Below, one piece after another: positions 33,161-44,720 of a DNA stretch of 64,000 nucleotides. The position numbers and the translations under genes are program-made. The DNA is from Medicago truncatula. Taxonomy: Eukaryota > Streptophyta > Magnoliopsida > Fabales > Fabaceae. A model generated the notes under the pieces. The model had not been told where the DNA came from and did no database searches. It saw nothing but the letters and a program-made list of their open reading frames with translations. The DNA is taken from NCBI RefSeq assembly GCF_003473485.1, contig NC_053045.1:55160494-55224493 (forward strand), written 5' to 3'. Position 1 is the first letter of the stretch, and every line of letters starts with the position of its first letter.

Positions 33161-33352
33161 TGATGGCCATGAAGTATTTTCGCCTTTAGGATAGAGCAAA
33201 GAACCCAACCCAATGATTCTGGGGTGTTTTTCAGTTGTTGCTTCTGGAGTAGGCTTCCCAGTAGTAGTACGCGTTTGTGATACGTCAAAGCACGAACAAG
33301 TAAATAGCATGAAGAAAAAGAACAGTAACAACAGGACAGGGTTGTAAGCCAT
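33160..33352 (-). pseudogene. Orphan 5' end of a G-lectin receptor kinase
   Basis: Encodes 64 residues: MAYNPVLLLL signal peptide, then HPRIIGLGSLLYPKGENTSWPS, homologous to the start of the lectin domain in A (PIIIPLGSFLAPKGENTSWQS). The frame then runs into the tract shared with A (QKVLF, stop). It appears to be the original start of A' left behind when the 5' half was replaced. Confidence 0.85.
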
Positions 33353-33530
33353 AGAATTGGTAACTATTTCTCTGGTGTCTCAACGAAAATTATGATCCTA
33401 TTCTTAATTTCTTATTCATAAACTCATAATTCTTCTTTTGAAGAGTTGAATGGATTCTAGTGATAAACCGTGTGTGGCAGGCAAAAATAGAAATTTGTTT
33501 GGCACTTACAATTTCAGTGCTCCGCCATTA
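33353..33530 (-). other. Receptor-kinase promoter relic
   Basis: Upstream sequence of the orphan fragment, related to the A promoter: AACGAAAATTATGAT, then ACCGTGTGTGGCAGG and AAATAGAAATTTG blocks. It would have driven the original A' gene. Confidence 0.5.
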
Positions 33531-34490
33531 GCATAGACCTATGGCCATTGACTCAATATCTTGTCTTGCACGGTATAGCTGAATTAAGTACTATTCTTGT
33601 TAATTTCTCTCAATTGCACTTTTAACCCTTCAAATATTGCGTTTTTGTGATTTTAGCTTACCACTTTTTAAAAAGATTTAAACCCCTTCTAATTTTCCTC
33701 TTTATGATTTGGTAGTCTGTCTCAATTTTTTACACATTGAGGTATATAATTTATTTGGGCATCATTGAGGACCTCTACTGCTCGCACATAATTTGAAAGT
33801 GTATTTTAGACAACAAAGTTTATCTGAAATTGTTTTTTTTTTTTTTTTTTTTAGGGAGTCTGAAATTGTATTTTTTGTTCACTGAAAATGTAATTGTTTT
33901 GAGGCATGAAAATGTCTTTTTAAATAACATGAAATATTTTCCTATCTTTTTTTTTTTCAAAAGTTGAACAACCTGAGGGACCTGTAGAGCCAACTTTTTT
34001 TATGAGTCATCTTAGCCTCAGAGTCTCTCTCTACCTAATGGATTTGACACAGTCAAAAAACTCAGAAGTCCATGATCCAACCATAATGGATCTTGAAATC
34101 CAAACACCAGTCCAGTGACCTACAAGCACATGCACTTAATCAAGACCCCCCACAGCACCGGTAGTGAAAAATACCTTAATAATGTTTGTTTCAATAAAAA
34201 AATGTAGAGTTAAATAGTGTTTACCCCTTGTAATTTGAACAGATTTTAGTTTTTTTTATTATAATTTTATTTTTTTATCCATATAATATTTATTTTTAAT
34301 TCTTATTTTGAAGGACTAAAATCAAATATCTATATATTACAATGATCAAATCTAATATAAATAAATTTTACAAGGATTACTCCACATATATAAAACAATA
34401 TATGTTAGTCTTTCATTTGCATTCATCCATTTACTACCCAAAAGGCAAAAATTATGTAATCATATTTAATGTTTTTAACACCATCATGAT

Positions 34491-34717
34491 CAGCGACGGA
34501 GCCAGGATTGTTACAAAGCCTGGGAAAAAAAATTTGCAACACCTTTATAGGTGTTTACATAAGAAATTGCAATAAAAAAATCTAAAGAAATTACCCAATT
34601 TATAGGGGTTTATATAAGAAATTCAGAGAAATTTACATAAGAAATTGCAAAAAATTTAGGCCGGAGCCCAGGTGCGTGCCCGCCTGCCCGGGTCGCCGGG
34701 CAGTGAAACCGCCACTA
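34491..34717. mobile_element. hAT-type MITE, 227 bp
   Basis: Starts CAGCGACGGAGCCAGG and ends CCGCCACTA; the ends are imperfect inverted repeats (CAGCGACGG / TAGTGGCGG). Flanked by the 8-bp duplication ATCATGAT at 34483-34490 and 34718-34725, as expected of hAT elements. Confidence 0.8.
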
Positions 34718-34944
34718 ATCATGATTGTTTCTACACTTATAACCTCAATGGATATGTCTTAGAAGCGTACAAGAGTATCTAAGGTGTGTCGAATAAAAAA
34801 AAAAAAAGGTTTTTAAACATATGGATGTCAAACTCCGACGAGTGTCGGACACCAGAACATGCCTATCCTAAAAGTTTCCGTGTTTCAGAGTTCAATAATA
34901 TCGGTGTTACATGCCACATTAAAGTTAATATTTTCCCTTTTAAG

Positions 34945-35150
34945 AGTTGACTACCTCGTGCATAGTTGCAAGTCATCCACCTGGAAGCTGAATTTCCACG
35001 CATGATCAATAATAACAAGTGGTTCATTTGTTGTGCTCATTGATTAATGTACAATAATACAACTAGGAGGGAAATCAAGAAAAGGTGAAGTTTCCTCAGC
35101 ACAAACCGTGTGGGGCAAGGAAAATCAGAAATTTCTTTGGCCTTGCAACT
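34945..35150 (-). other. Receptor-kinase promoter relic
   Basis: Reverse-strand sequence carries the same blocks as 1795-1995 and 9770-9915 (CCTTGCCCCACACGGTTTGT, CTTCACCTTTTCTTGATTTCC, CCAGGTGGATGACTTGCAA). No kinase coding sequence is attached. A further piece in the opposite orientation lies at about 35615-35735. Confidence 0.55.
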
Positions 35151-35876
35151 TCAGTGCTCTCTCTTTAGCATAGACCCATGGTCATTGACTCAAAGTCTTG
35201 TGTTGCACAGTCAAGGTGAATTAAGTACTCTTGTTCGTTTCAGCTATATCAACTCAAGAAATGCTAATAAACAATAACAATAAACCATTCAACATATCAG
35301 TCTGTTGAAGGCTCTAATTTTTTTTATTTCATATCATATTTTTATAATTCTCTCATATGTTAAATTAAAATTATATTAGAAGTTCATAGCCCCTCTAGTT
35401 GGAACAAACATTCTCATTTCAAGACCAAAAATCATTTATTCATCATGCTATTGTTTGAGAAAATAATAGTCTATTTGACTGACCGGGTAGTATTTTTTTT
35501 TTAAGCCTTTTTGGTCTTATAAGTGTGAATGGAGAAATAGTACTTGATTGATTCCCCTATATTATTGTGCAAGACAAGAGAGAGAATCAATGGTCATGGG
35601 TCTATTCTAGCATAAGGTAGTCAACTCTTCAAAAGGAGAATTATTAACTTGTAGTTTCTTTATTATCGTAATCAACTTTGATCCGTAACAATTCTGGTCT
35701 GGCGACTCAGTTGATCAGTTAAAAATCTTTTTCTTTAAGATAGTAGATAATTATTATTCTATGTTACTTTTTGACCGAGGCAAAATCATTAGCAATAATA
35801 TCAGCAATACAAGATGCTAAGTGCAAAAAACATAAATGGAGTAGCACATTAAAGTTGGTTAAGTTGCAAACACTAA

Positions 35877-36455
35877 CAGCTTGTTTGGAACGTAAGAAAT
35901 AGTGGCGAAAGAAAGACAAGCGAGAGAGATTGAGAAGAAATGCTCCACTTCTTCTGTTTGGCATTGCAGAGAAATGGAGAAGAGAGATCAAATTGATGTA
36001 GGGCCCACACAATTTATCTTCTCTTTAATGATGAGAAGCCCACACAATTTATCTTCTCTATATATTTTTTAGGATTTCTCTTTTTTTTTTTTTTACGTTT
36101 TCTCTTGAGAAAAAAATTATTATATTAAACTAATGTAATTAATAATTATTAGAATAAATTAAAGCTCAATATAAAATATTGCAGTTTTTTTAGTAGTATA
36201 AGGAGATAGCTTAATTAAATAAAAATAAATTAAATTTGACATAAAATGAATTGAAAATAATAATTTTTTAGTTAAGGGTGTTATTGTCATTTCAAAAACA
36301 CAATAAACTTCTCTCTCTTCTATTTCTCTCTCTTCTCATTCTCTTATATCAAACAACGCATCAAATCTCTTCTATTTCTTACATTTTTCTCTCTTCTCAT
36401 ACTCTCTCTTACTTATTTCTCTCTTCACAACTTCTCTTCTTAACCAAACACATCC
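35877..36455. mobile_element. Tourist-like MITE, 579 bp
   Basis: Ends CAGCTTGTTTGGAACG and, reversed, GGATGTGTTTGGTTAAG. Flanked by TAA at 35874-35876 and 36456-36458. The right part is CTCTTCT-rich. Likely a PIF/Harbinger-type non-autonomous element. Confidence 0.65.
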
Positions 36456-36889
36456 TAAGTGAAAATAAAATATATTTTTTTTTGGATAATAAACAATTTA
36501 TGTGAGTAGGGTCTCAGAAGCAGCCCTCAAAAGCGCTGATAGTGTATTTACATTGTCCACCAATGAGATCCTCATACTGACAGCAGAGTTGAACACACAC
36601 TATCAATTTCTTACCAGCTGGATCAACCTTCCGGAAAAATAAAAAACAAAGTTGAATTACAATCAATGGTGACTACCTAATTAAAACATCAACTGCTACA
36701 TAACATGGATTAACATGAGGAATAACCAAATTAACTTTTGGTTGGCTACCTTCTTTTATCGTAAGTTCTTAACTCAAGTTGGAGACATGACAGCCTTATC
36801 AATCGGAAGGATATTCTGTTAACCTCTTGTCAAATAAAAATCGTAAAACCAATAAATTTGGTTCATGTTCAAGTCAAATTAAACATTTA

Positions 36890-37452
36890 AGAAAATACTA
36901 AATATCTGCTGCTAAATCGTACTATCATGAATTGACATAAGGAAAAACACATAACAGGACACAAATAAATAAACTCAAACTTGAAAGCCACATGAGGAAC
37001 TGCTGCAGTATTTTCTTCATGAAAACTGGAATCAGGACAAAGGAGGAATTGCTATATCAGCAGCAATCCCTCGAAACATCAACAACACACCCTTCATTGT
37101 TGGCCTGAGAAAAGGTAACAGAACGCAAATAAATAAACTCAAACTTGAAAGCCACATGAGGAACTGCTGCAGTATTTTCTTCACGAAAACTGGAATCAGG
37201 ACAAAGGAGGAATTGCTATATCGGCAGCAATCCCTCGGAATATCAACAACACACCCTTCATTGTTGGCCTGAGAAAAGGTTCTTGGACACATCAAAGGGT
37301 CACCTTAACCATATTTTCCATGACATTATTATCAATAACTTCCCAAGGGACAAGCTTATTTAGCTTGCCTGCAACAATGTAAATATAAGCCCAACCAGAG
37401 AGAAGAATCTCCTCAGGTTCCAACACATTAACATCTAGGTTTCTTCTGCAGC
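36890..37452 (-). pseudogene. B-type receptor-kinase C-terminal fragment
   Basis: Reverse strand encodes CCRRNLDVNVLEPEEILLSGWAYIYIVAGKLNKLVPWEVIDNNVMENMVKVTL, then a stop where B has the Trp of ALWCIQDD. FLRPTMKGVLLM and a short Ile/Pro-rich end follow. The last part and its 3' flank are duplicated in tandem (period 164 bp). The fragment is cut abruptly at about 37452. It is a dead relative of B/B'. Confidence 0.85.
36962..37280. repeat. 164-bp tandem duplication in a kinase relic
   Basis: CAAATAAATAAACTCAAACT ... CCTGAGAAAAGGT occurs at 36962-37116 and again at 37126-37280 with a handful of substitutions. The spacer carries TAACAGAACG, a variant of the ACAGGACA sequence before copy 1. Confidence 0.88.
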
Positions 37453-37619
37453 ATTACCCTACTTTTTCTACATAGTATAACAAGCTCTAAATTTTAGGGA
37501 CCATCCATGTATACTTCTTCTAGACCACCGTTGAGGAATACTTTTTTAACAATTAACATCCAACAGATGTAGGGGCCAATCAGCACTTAGCAGCAAGAGA
37601 TAAAAGGATTCGTGTTTAA

Positions 37620-37785
37620 TTTTGCAATAGAGGCAAATGTCTCTGAGTAGTCTGTGTCATAGGTCTGAGTGAAACCCTTGGCCATCTAGCGAGCCTTATA
37701 CCTTTCAACTGATCTGTATGAATAATACTTCACAGTAGACACCCACTTACATCGCACGGATTCTTTCCATTCGGTAATAAAATTA
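37620..37785 (-). pseudogene. Ty1/copia reverse-transcriptase fragment
   Basis: Reverse-strand frame reads RCKWVSTVKYYSYRSVERYKAR, stop, [24 protein letters not shown]. This is the well-known start of the copia RT domain (GCKWVFTVKY...[32 protein letters not shown]). The stop codon and lack of flanking pol sequence make it a fragment. Confidence 0.82.
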
Positions 37786-37789
37786 TGTA

Positions 37790-39690
37790 AGAGTCATGGA
37801 TGCTCCAACAAAATCATGGATTCTCCAACAGTACCTGTTATAGATTGACAGTGTAAAAAGTTATACAATTGATCTATTTGCACTCTAAAATCAATATATT
37901 TTATAGTTTCATCGACAAGCTGCAGTTCGGTCATTGGTTGACTAACTAACTAACTCCATAATGATTGGTTCCTAACATATCAACCAATCCAATATAAGTA
38001 TACTCAAACTTTTAAATGAAAAAGTAAAATCTAAGAGATTTATGTACTCAAAATAGAAATAGAAACAATTTGAAATCTCAATACAAGTTTCATGTATACA
38101 AAAGAAAAAGAAGACAGAATAATAAATTACTGAATAAGGAAATTGTGGTCTTGTATCTCGTACCCAGTGTTTTCAGTTCCAACTGATGTCATTATCTTCT
38201 CAATCCTCGCTATGATTAAAGTTGGCTAAAACGACAAACTTAAATTGAATGTGAGTTTACATCGCATCAGCAACATTTTAAAGTCAGTGGAAAATTGCAT
38301 CACTAACATGAATGTATTTTGATATACCTTTCAACTATGTTGCATCAAGATTGCATTGTGACCAAAGTTATGGCTGCATGGTTGAAAAATTTAGTGGCAT
38401 TACATGAAGACTAGACTTGATGTCCTCTTACCTTGTTGAGGTAATGAGGTTGAAGCAAAAGAAAATATCTCGTTGTATGCATTTTGAGAAAGAAAATAAA
38501 GTTAGTTTCTAAGAACTACCTTGCATAATTCAACAAGTATTCGATGTACATGATTGACTGCTAGATCTAAGAGAACCATCTAGACAAGCAAAAGTTTCTC
38601 AGCATAAATCACGTTGTGCATGGAGCAACAGAGATTAACCTCACACTTAAAGGAAGCATTAGTTATGTGCTAAAATCACATTCACTACACAACTGCTGAG
38701 CTATGTTGTGTGTGTAGGTGGGTAGACACGTCTGTGTTAGAGAGAGAGAATCCTAACCAGACAAACTCCAAAGCTCCAATGACAGAAAAGTAACAGAGGC
38801 TCGGATTCAAAAAAAAAAATGTAGCACATTTGTTTTCAAAACAATAAAACAAACATGTTATAAGTTATTTTCTAGCATTCCACATTACGGGCAGCTAACT
38901 GTCTAAGACAAAGAATGAGTGTAAATTATTGCATTAGCTGGCCAGATTCGAGGATGACTGAAGGAAACTACTAAAACCAGATGTTTTGTTTAACATCACA
39001 AGCAGAAGCTACTTAAGTTCACACTATAAAATTACATTACCAAGATACAATAGTATGTAATGACATGAAATATAGATCATGTATTGCATTTCAAATTTCT
39101 TCACATCTCCAATAGCTGAACCTCTTAATAAAGACACGAGAGACATGTATGTTATGTTGTATAGTCAAATAAACAATTAAACACAACACATACCAGACTA
39201 TATTAACATTGGTAGTTTTCCCTTCCCTATGGATGATATGTTGATTGTTGATGACTGGCCAGGAGATTATATTAGTCTTTGCTTCCTTGATCTGTCATGA
39301 ATAAAACTATTTTTATAGCTGAATCTCGTATGCTTTGCTAAAACTAGTGACAATTTTCAATTTATACACTAGATACTCACTGATATTTCATCATATAATG
39401 AGAGACCGCAGATCAAGGCTCACACGGTCTAATTTGTTATTAAACCATACACTACCAGGTATAATTTGTTGTTAAGCATACACTACCACGTGAGAATTCA
39501 CCACCAAACCTACCATTACTACCATTGAACTTTTTTATAGTACACACTACTCACCTTCTGAGCACAGCTTAGCATGTTTTCTATTATTGTCAGGTAGAAA
39601 AAAATGGAAGAGGGTAACTATTTATACAAATGATTTCCAAAAGAATCCTCTAATAATATTATGGTAAGAAGCAGATATATAACACATAAA
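37790..39690. other. Intergenic, no gene recognised
   Basis: AT-rich, no open frame with a recognisable domain. A short duplication of TATAATTTGTTGTTAA / CATACACTACCA motifs lies near 39436-39490. Confidence 0.4.
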
Positions 39691-39698
39691 TCTCATTA

Positions 39699-39879
39699 GG
39701 GAAATGTTAATCAATGCCCCAGGGCACTGGTTAAGGAATTATAAAAGGAAATGTTTTCTTGAAAATTGTGTATTTTACTTTTTGAAACTTGAAAAAGTGA
39801 TGTCTTTAATGCTCGCTGTTTTTTCTTTCCACTTATAACTGCTTAACTAGTGCCCCGGGGGCACTGGTTAACATGACCT
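39699..39879. mobile_element. MITE of Mutator type, 181 bp (GGGTCATG family)
   Basis: Inverted ends GGGAAATGTTAATCAATGCC and, reversed, AGGTCATGTTAACCAGTGCC. The flanking 9 bp are ATCTCATTA (39690-39698) and ATCACATTA (39880-39888), one mismatch. Same family as 43114-43289. Confidence 0.72.
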
Positions 39880-40103
39880 ATCACATTATATATTGAGTAT
39901 TGAGAGTCAACGAAATGTCAAAACATAACTTCTTTGAATTCCAGAGGTGTTTTATTACATGGAACCTATATAATTCTATAAAATTAATTCCATCTTTACA
40001 TCACTGTTAGTATCTATAACAGGCGTCCAATTTAGAAGACAAAACAAAGGGAAAATTAGCCATCCAATAACATGCATTGCCCTCTTCAATATAACCAAGC
40101 AAG

Positions 40104-42204
40104 TTACTTGGCCTCTTGTTCCAAAACTGGAATTTTCTTCCATGTTTCTTCCAATCCACTTGATTGCAACGGTGGCAATGAAAACATGCTAACTGTCGAG
40201 CTTCCACTTCTAATTTCCTTCAAAACATGCAAAGCTGATACGGTGCTCTTCATATAAAGGCTCTCCATGTACTCAATCTCCTCTAATTCCTTAGGAATCA
40301 GCAAACCATCACTCTCGGTGGTGGTTGAAGTTGAAGGATCACATCCTTCAGCTTCAGGGATTATCTCACCAACAGCTGGAGGAACATTCACAGGAAAAAG
40401 GTAGTCCAGCATTGTTTCACACTCCTTTACAAGCTTGTAGAGCATATCGGTGGTAAAGAAAGGTTGTTGCAAGACCTTCTGAATGAAGGGCAAGCGAATG
40501 AGGGCACCAGTTCTCTTGTCATACTTTTTCAGTATTTTCACTAGCCCTGTGGAAGGAAAAGTGAGGTGATAGTTAGATACACTCGATGTAGTTGATTAAA
40601 AAAAATGAAAACACCATAGGGAATTCTTCATTTGATGTTCAAGACGACCAATTTTAGGCAAATTACAGCAGTGTCTCTGTACAAAGGCAATTGATCTAAA
40701 ACTCCTGTTTTCAATTGGCAGTGGTTGGTTTATAGGAGAATCACATGTTATCTATAGGAGAATACTAAAATGTGCTGGCAATGGAAACACAGATTAAAAC
40801 CAATTATGTGCCGGCTAAGGAAACACAAGTAAAAAACAATTATGTAAAGGAAAAGACTAATCATCAAACTGAAAATACCTTAAATAACTTAATATTTTAA
40901 TACTTCTTTTTTTAGATAATACTACTTTATGTGTAATTAGATGTTGTTTGAAAGTCCTCTTAGAATACACAAAGATCTTCACTTGTATTCCACTCCACGT
41001 GCTTTTGTAACATTTTCAAACTAGAATCACTTTAGAGTAAACAAATAAAAAGAGTGAAGCTCCCCTGTTAAATTGTTTAAGCTTTTTCAAATAATGTGAC
41101 TTTTCTACAATATAAAGAGTGAATAAGAATATTTAAAAAGATTGGCATCGTGACATTGAGATTGAGGACATACTATTCTTAGGGCTTTACCAAGTAGATA
41201 AAAGAGCAAGAAGCAATAATAGAGGAATCAAAAAAGGCAGAATATTAAATTTCACAAAATGAATATGTCCAAAGTAGATTCTTTTTCCAAAAATAGCATA
41301 TGCTTTGTTTGGTCCTACTAACTTATCCAGAAGAATTCTCAGGACCAACCAATGGACAATTTTGATTGGAAATGAATCCTATTCCATCTAATTACTTTTG
41401 ACTTTTCCATTTTATTTAGATTTGCTATATAATTCTGAAAGGGACCTACTTTGGGCCATTTTCTACCATGTAACAAGTTGCAAATTTGATTATTGCATTT
41501 CAATATCAACAGAAAGAAAGAAAAAAAAACAAATTCATGTATGAAAAACTTGTATTGTAAGGTTGAGAAATCACCTGTGTAATTCAGGGCACTGTAATTC
41601 TCCAGCAAGACCATCTCTCCATGGAAATCCACAATTTCCTTGCGAATTTTCATCATCTCTTCGCTATAATCCTTCACTTTAGCAACCCTATCTTGCAACT
41701 CCTACATATTAATTTCAACCATAAATAAATGTTCAAAATGGCTTAAAAATTACTAATTTCATCATTTATATATATATAAACTTGTGAGTCTAATTGTCCC
41801 GTGAGCATAGCTTAGTTGCTAGGGACAATGCATATGGAGATGTTTGGGTATGAAACTCGAATTAAAAAAAACTAATTTAAAATTAAAATTCAATTTATTT
41901 ATCTAAGAATGATTACCTTGAGTCTAATAATGTACTCTTCTTCTTTCTCAACGAAGAAGTTATTGAATTTCTCGAGTTCATTCTCCAACAAGTTTCTGAA
42001 GTCACTTTCCTCCTTAGACATTTCTCCGGCGTCGGCGTTGCCGGAATCAACTTTAAGACGTTTCACAGGACGGTCATCGGCGGAGGCGGATGCGGGTTCT
42101 AAGCTCTTAAGCTTCTTCTTGAGTTCTTTGTAGGAGAGAAACTTGTCGCGCCATTCTGGTAAAGTTTTTTCGATCTGGCTGCTTAAACTCTTACCGAATT
42201 TCAT
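40104..42204 (-). CDS. SPX-domain protein (SPX1/SPX2-like), three exons
   Basis: Stand-alone SPX protein of 285 residues. Exons 42204..41917, 41701..41575, 40546..40104; introns begin GTAATC and GTGATT and end ATGTAG and CCACAG. Starts MKFGKSLSSQIEKTLPEWRDKFLSYKELKKKLKSL; the conserved basic surface continues in ALNYTGLVKILKKYDKRTG (about 135-150), which in this family binds inositol pyrophosphates. The SPX domain fills about 1-170. No EXS, RING or MFS domain follows, which places it in the SPX1-4 class of nuclear/cytosolic regulators that sequester PHR transcription factors when phosphate is ample. Length is close to Arabidopsis SPX2. Two P1BS sites upstream fit transcriptional induction by the factor it inhibits. 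Confidence 0.94.
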
Positions 42205-42338
42205 GGCTCAGAGAACACAAAAAATAATGAAATTGAAATTGAATTTCAATGTGAAGAAAACGGAGAAGAGAATGAGCGTGTTTGGGAGGGGAGGAAAAGT
42301 GAGAAAGGAGAGAGTAATATAACGGTTAAGATGGAAAG

Positions 42339-42346
42339 GAATATTC
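42339..42346. promoter_or_regulatory. P1BS motif (PHR1 binding site), proximal
   Basis: GAATATTC fits the palindromic consensus GNATATNC and lies about 135 bp upstream of the SPX start codon. Confidence 0.7.
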
Positions 42347-42359
42347 GAGGGTATTGTTG

Positions 42360-42367
42360 GAATATCC
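42360..42367. promoter_or_regulatory. P1BS motif (PHR1 binding site), distal
   Basis: GAATATCC fits GNATATNC, 21 bp from the first motif (two helical turns), about 156 bp upstream of the SPX start codon. Confidence 0.72.
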
Positions 42368-42420
42368 TTTAATTAAATACAGTAGTAGAGTATATTTTCG
42401 GTTTTATACCTCCCTCCAAC

Positions 42421-42444
42421 TCTCTCTCTCTCTCTCTCTCTCTC
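42421..42444. repeat. (TC)n microsatellite
   Basis: Twelve TC units in the SPX upstream region; such CT tracts are common in plant core promoters and leaders. Confidence 0.9.
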
Positions 42445-43100
42445 ATCATCTACTATGCATACCAAGAAAATAAGAAGTGGTTGCTGTGTTGAAAAATAAA
42501 TAAATAATTCTTTTTTGGTCAAGGAAAAATATATATTAAGTGACGTTCATTTGAAATAAAATCTTTTAACTAAAACTACACTCATTTTGAAACTGATGAA
42601 ATACTATTTAATGTTATATTTAATTTGATATCTGATTTAAATGCTGACTAATTTGATCGATCAAATCTCATTATCTATTTACTGGTCAAATCTCGTTATT
42701 CACTTAGGTCAAATCTCATTATCCACTTGAAGATAATCCTATTAAATTAGTATCGAAGGAAATCTAACCGAAACACACTTGAATATTAAAACCGCTAAAT
42801 TAACTAAAATGAGTTCATGTTAGTATTAATTTACTTTTTCTTTTACCTTTTTTTTATTAGTTCTTGTAAGTGTGTTCAAATCTTTCTATCTAAAACCTTG
42901 TGACCATACAAGAGTTTTTGGTTGAATTGCATGATATTATTTTAAAAAATTTTATTTACTGGTTTATATCTTTTTCTGGAATATTTAGTTATTGATTTAT
43001 CCTTTAAAAAAATTATTGATTTTTAATTACTATATGAATTACTTCTACGTTATTATCATATTCCTTCTTGCGTCAAAAGAAAGTTATTATTCTTCGTTTT
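42445..43100. other. Intergenic, no gene recognised
   Basis: AT-rich upstream region of the SPX gene; no further element identified. Confidence 0.4.
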
Positions 43101-43113
43101 AGTAAAAAGAAAA

Positions 43114-43289
43114 GGAAAATGCTAACCGGTGTTTCCGGGACACTGGTTAAGGATAATAAAAAGGAAAGTTATTGAATGAAAATTGTTTGATTAATCCATA
43201 AATAAGTCAACAAAACTTCATTTTATGATAAAAATTTCCTTTTTTTTGCATGTTTAACCGGTGTCCGAGGGCACCGGTTAGCATGACCC
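43114..43289. mobile_element. MITE of Mutator type, 176 bp (GGGTCATG family)
   Basis: Ends GGAAAATGCTAACCGGTG and, reversed, GGGTCATGCTAACCGGTG, each followed by a second GGACACYGGTTAA motif that folds back. Flanked by AAAAGAAAA at 43105-43113 and 43290-43298 (9 bp, perfect). Confidence 0.82.
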
Positions 43290-43427
43290 AAAAGAAAATA
43301 ATATTTGGTACCAATGTTACATTAATGATAATTTATGGACATATTGAATAATGTCAATTAGATAAAAATGAAAAGAAAAAATCATTCTTTTTTTTTATTT
43401 ACAATGATACAATCCTACCCTTAGGCG

Positions 43428-44188
43428 CTGTATTTGGTAACAACAAAAATCTAGTTTATAGTTTGTTTAATTAATTTATAAACTTGTTGGATTAAAATTT
43501 GACGTCTTTGGTAACAAACTTTTTTCGTGAGCTTATAGCTTCTTATAATTTCTTCCAATTTTAACTTTCTTAATTTAATTTTACTATTTTTAAATTAAAA
43601 AAAAAAAAAAAAAAAAACCACCCACGTTTTAAGGCTTACAGCAACCATGCTCACGGCTTACTAGTCACTACATGAATGGTACTATAGTTTTCTATATTCA
43701 GTTGTTAACTTTTTTTTATGAGCTTGCTTGTAGTTCATATAATATTTTTTTTAAACAAGGTAATTCATATAATATTTAATGTTAAATGAAATATATAATA
43801 AATAATAAATAAATAGTGAAACAAGTTTGGTTAAATAAAATTCGTCAAAAAATAAAAATTTATCGAATAAGAAAATGTCAATTGAATTCATAAAGCACAT
43901 TTATCAGTTTGATGATGAAAATATTTTCAAATAAATCTGAATATCTAGAAAAAATACATTAAGTAAAAAACTTTACATATATAATTTATAAAAAATAAAA
44001 AATAAACAAACATATCTTTTTATGTCATTTTATATTTATCAGCTACTTCGACATCTAACTTTACCAAACACTTTAATTTTAATAAGCTAGATTTTTCAAT
44101 TATAAGCTATCAGCTATCAGACATCAGCTAAAGTTAGCTTTTTAATTATCGGCTAGCTTATAGCTTATTTTTACTAAACATAGCCCAA
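43428..44188. mobile_element. Decayed inverted-repeat element (AGCTTATAGC type)
   Basis: Left GGCGCTGTATTTGGTAA pairs roughly with reversed right GGGCTATGTTTAGTAA. Internal AGCTTATAGCTT motifs lie at both sides. Target duplication not identified. Confidence 0.5.
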
Positions 44189-44324
44189 ATTGATTAAAAT
44201 TATGATTTTTCATAATTAATATGTTGGACAATATCTGTTACAGTATTTTTTTTTTTTAATGGTGGACTGTATCTATTTTCAAATGAGTCAAAGTTGAGAT
44301 AAATAAATGATAATTACTTCCTCC

Positions 44325-44575
44325 ATTCCTTTTTAAGTGTCACTTTTGAAGAAATTTTTTGTTCCTATTTAACCGTCACTTTCAAAGTTCAATGCATCAT
44401 TATATGTTGTTTTACCAATATTATCCTTTGTTATTTATTGCGAAGAGAGAAATATATAAAATGATATGTTAAATTAATAAGATCATTATAGTAAAAGTAT
44501 AACTTATTGCATCAAAAGTAGAAACAATTATTGATTGCAGATAAGTTATACTAAGAATATCAACAAGTAGAATTT
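44325..44575. mobile_element. Decayed Stowaway-like MITE
   Basis: Left end ACTTCCTCCATTCCTTTTTAAG resembles the CTCCCTCCGTTCCTTTTTAAGTG terminus. The body (GTCACTTT, AAGTTCAATGCATC) is of the usual type; the right end is too decayed to place exactly. Confidence 0.5.
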
Positions 44576-44626
44576 CTTTTTTTGGTACAACAAGTAGAAT
44601 TTTTCTTTTCCATACTATGAGCATTT

Positions 44627-44720
44627 TTTTTTTCCAGTAGTTTAGTGGTTAGAATTCTCCTTTTTCAAAAAGAAGAAGTGGAGTGTCCGGAGTTCGAACC
44701 CCGGCCCCTGTATATAGCTG
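44627..44720 (+). mobile_element. Short tRNA-like retroposon, about 94 bp
   Basis: Lies between two perfect 16-bp copies of CATACTATGAGCATTT (44611-44626 and 44721-44736). Contains an A box (TTTAGTGGTTAG) and a B box (AGTTCGAACCCCGG) spaced as in a tRNA gene, preceded by a T run. No A tail at the right end. Either a very short SINE or a mobile tRNA-like unit. Confidence 0.7.

Noticed and set aside
36278..36505. 75-residue Leu/Ser-rich frame
   Set aside because: Translation of the CTCTTCT-rich right part of a MITE.
41800..41860. tRNA-like segment in SPX intron 1
   Set aside because: GAGCATAGCTTAGTTGCTAGGG resembles an A-box region but the B box is decayed (ATGAAACTCGAATT); too degenerate to call a tRNA or SINE.
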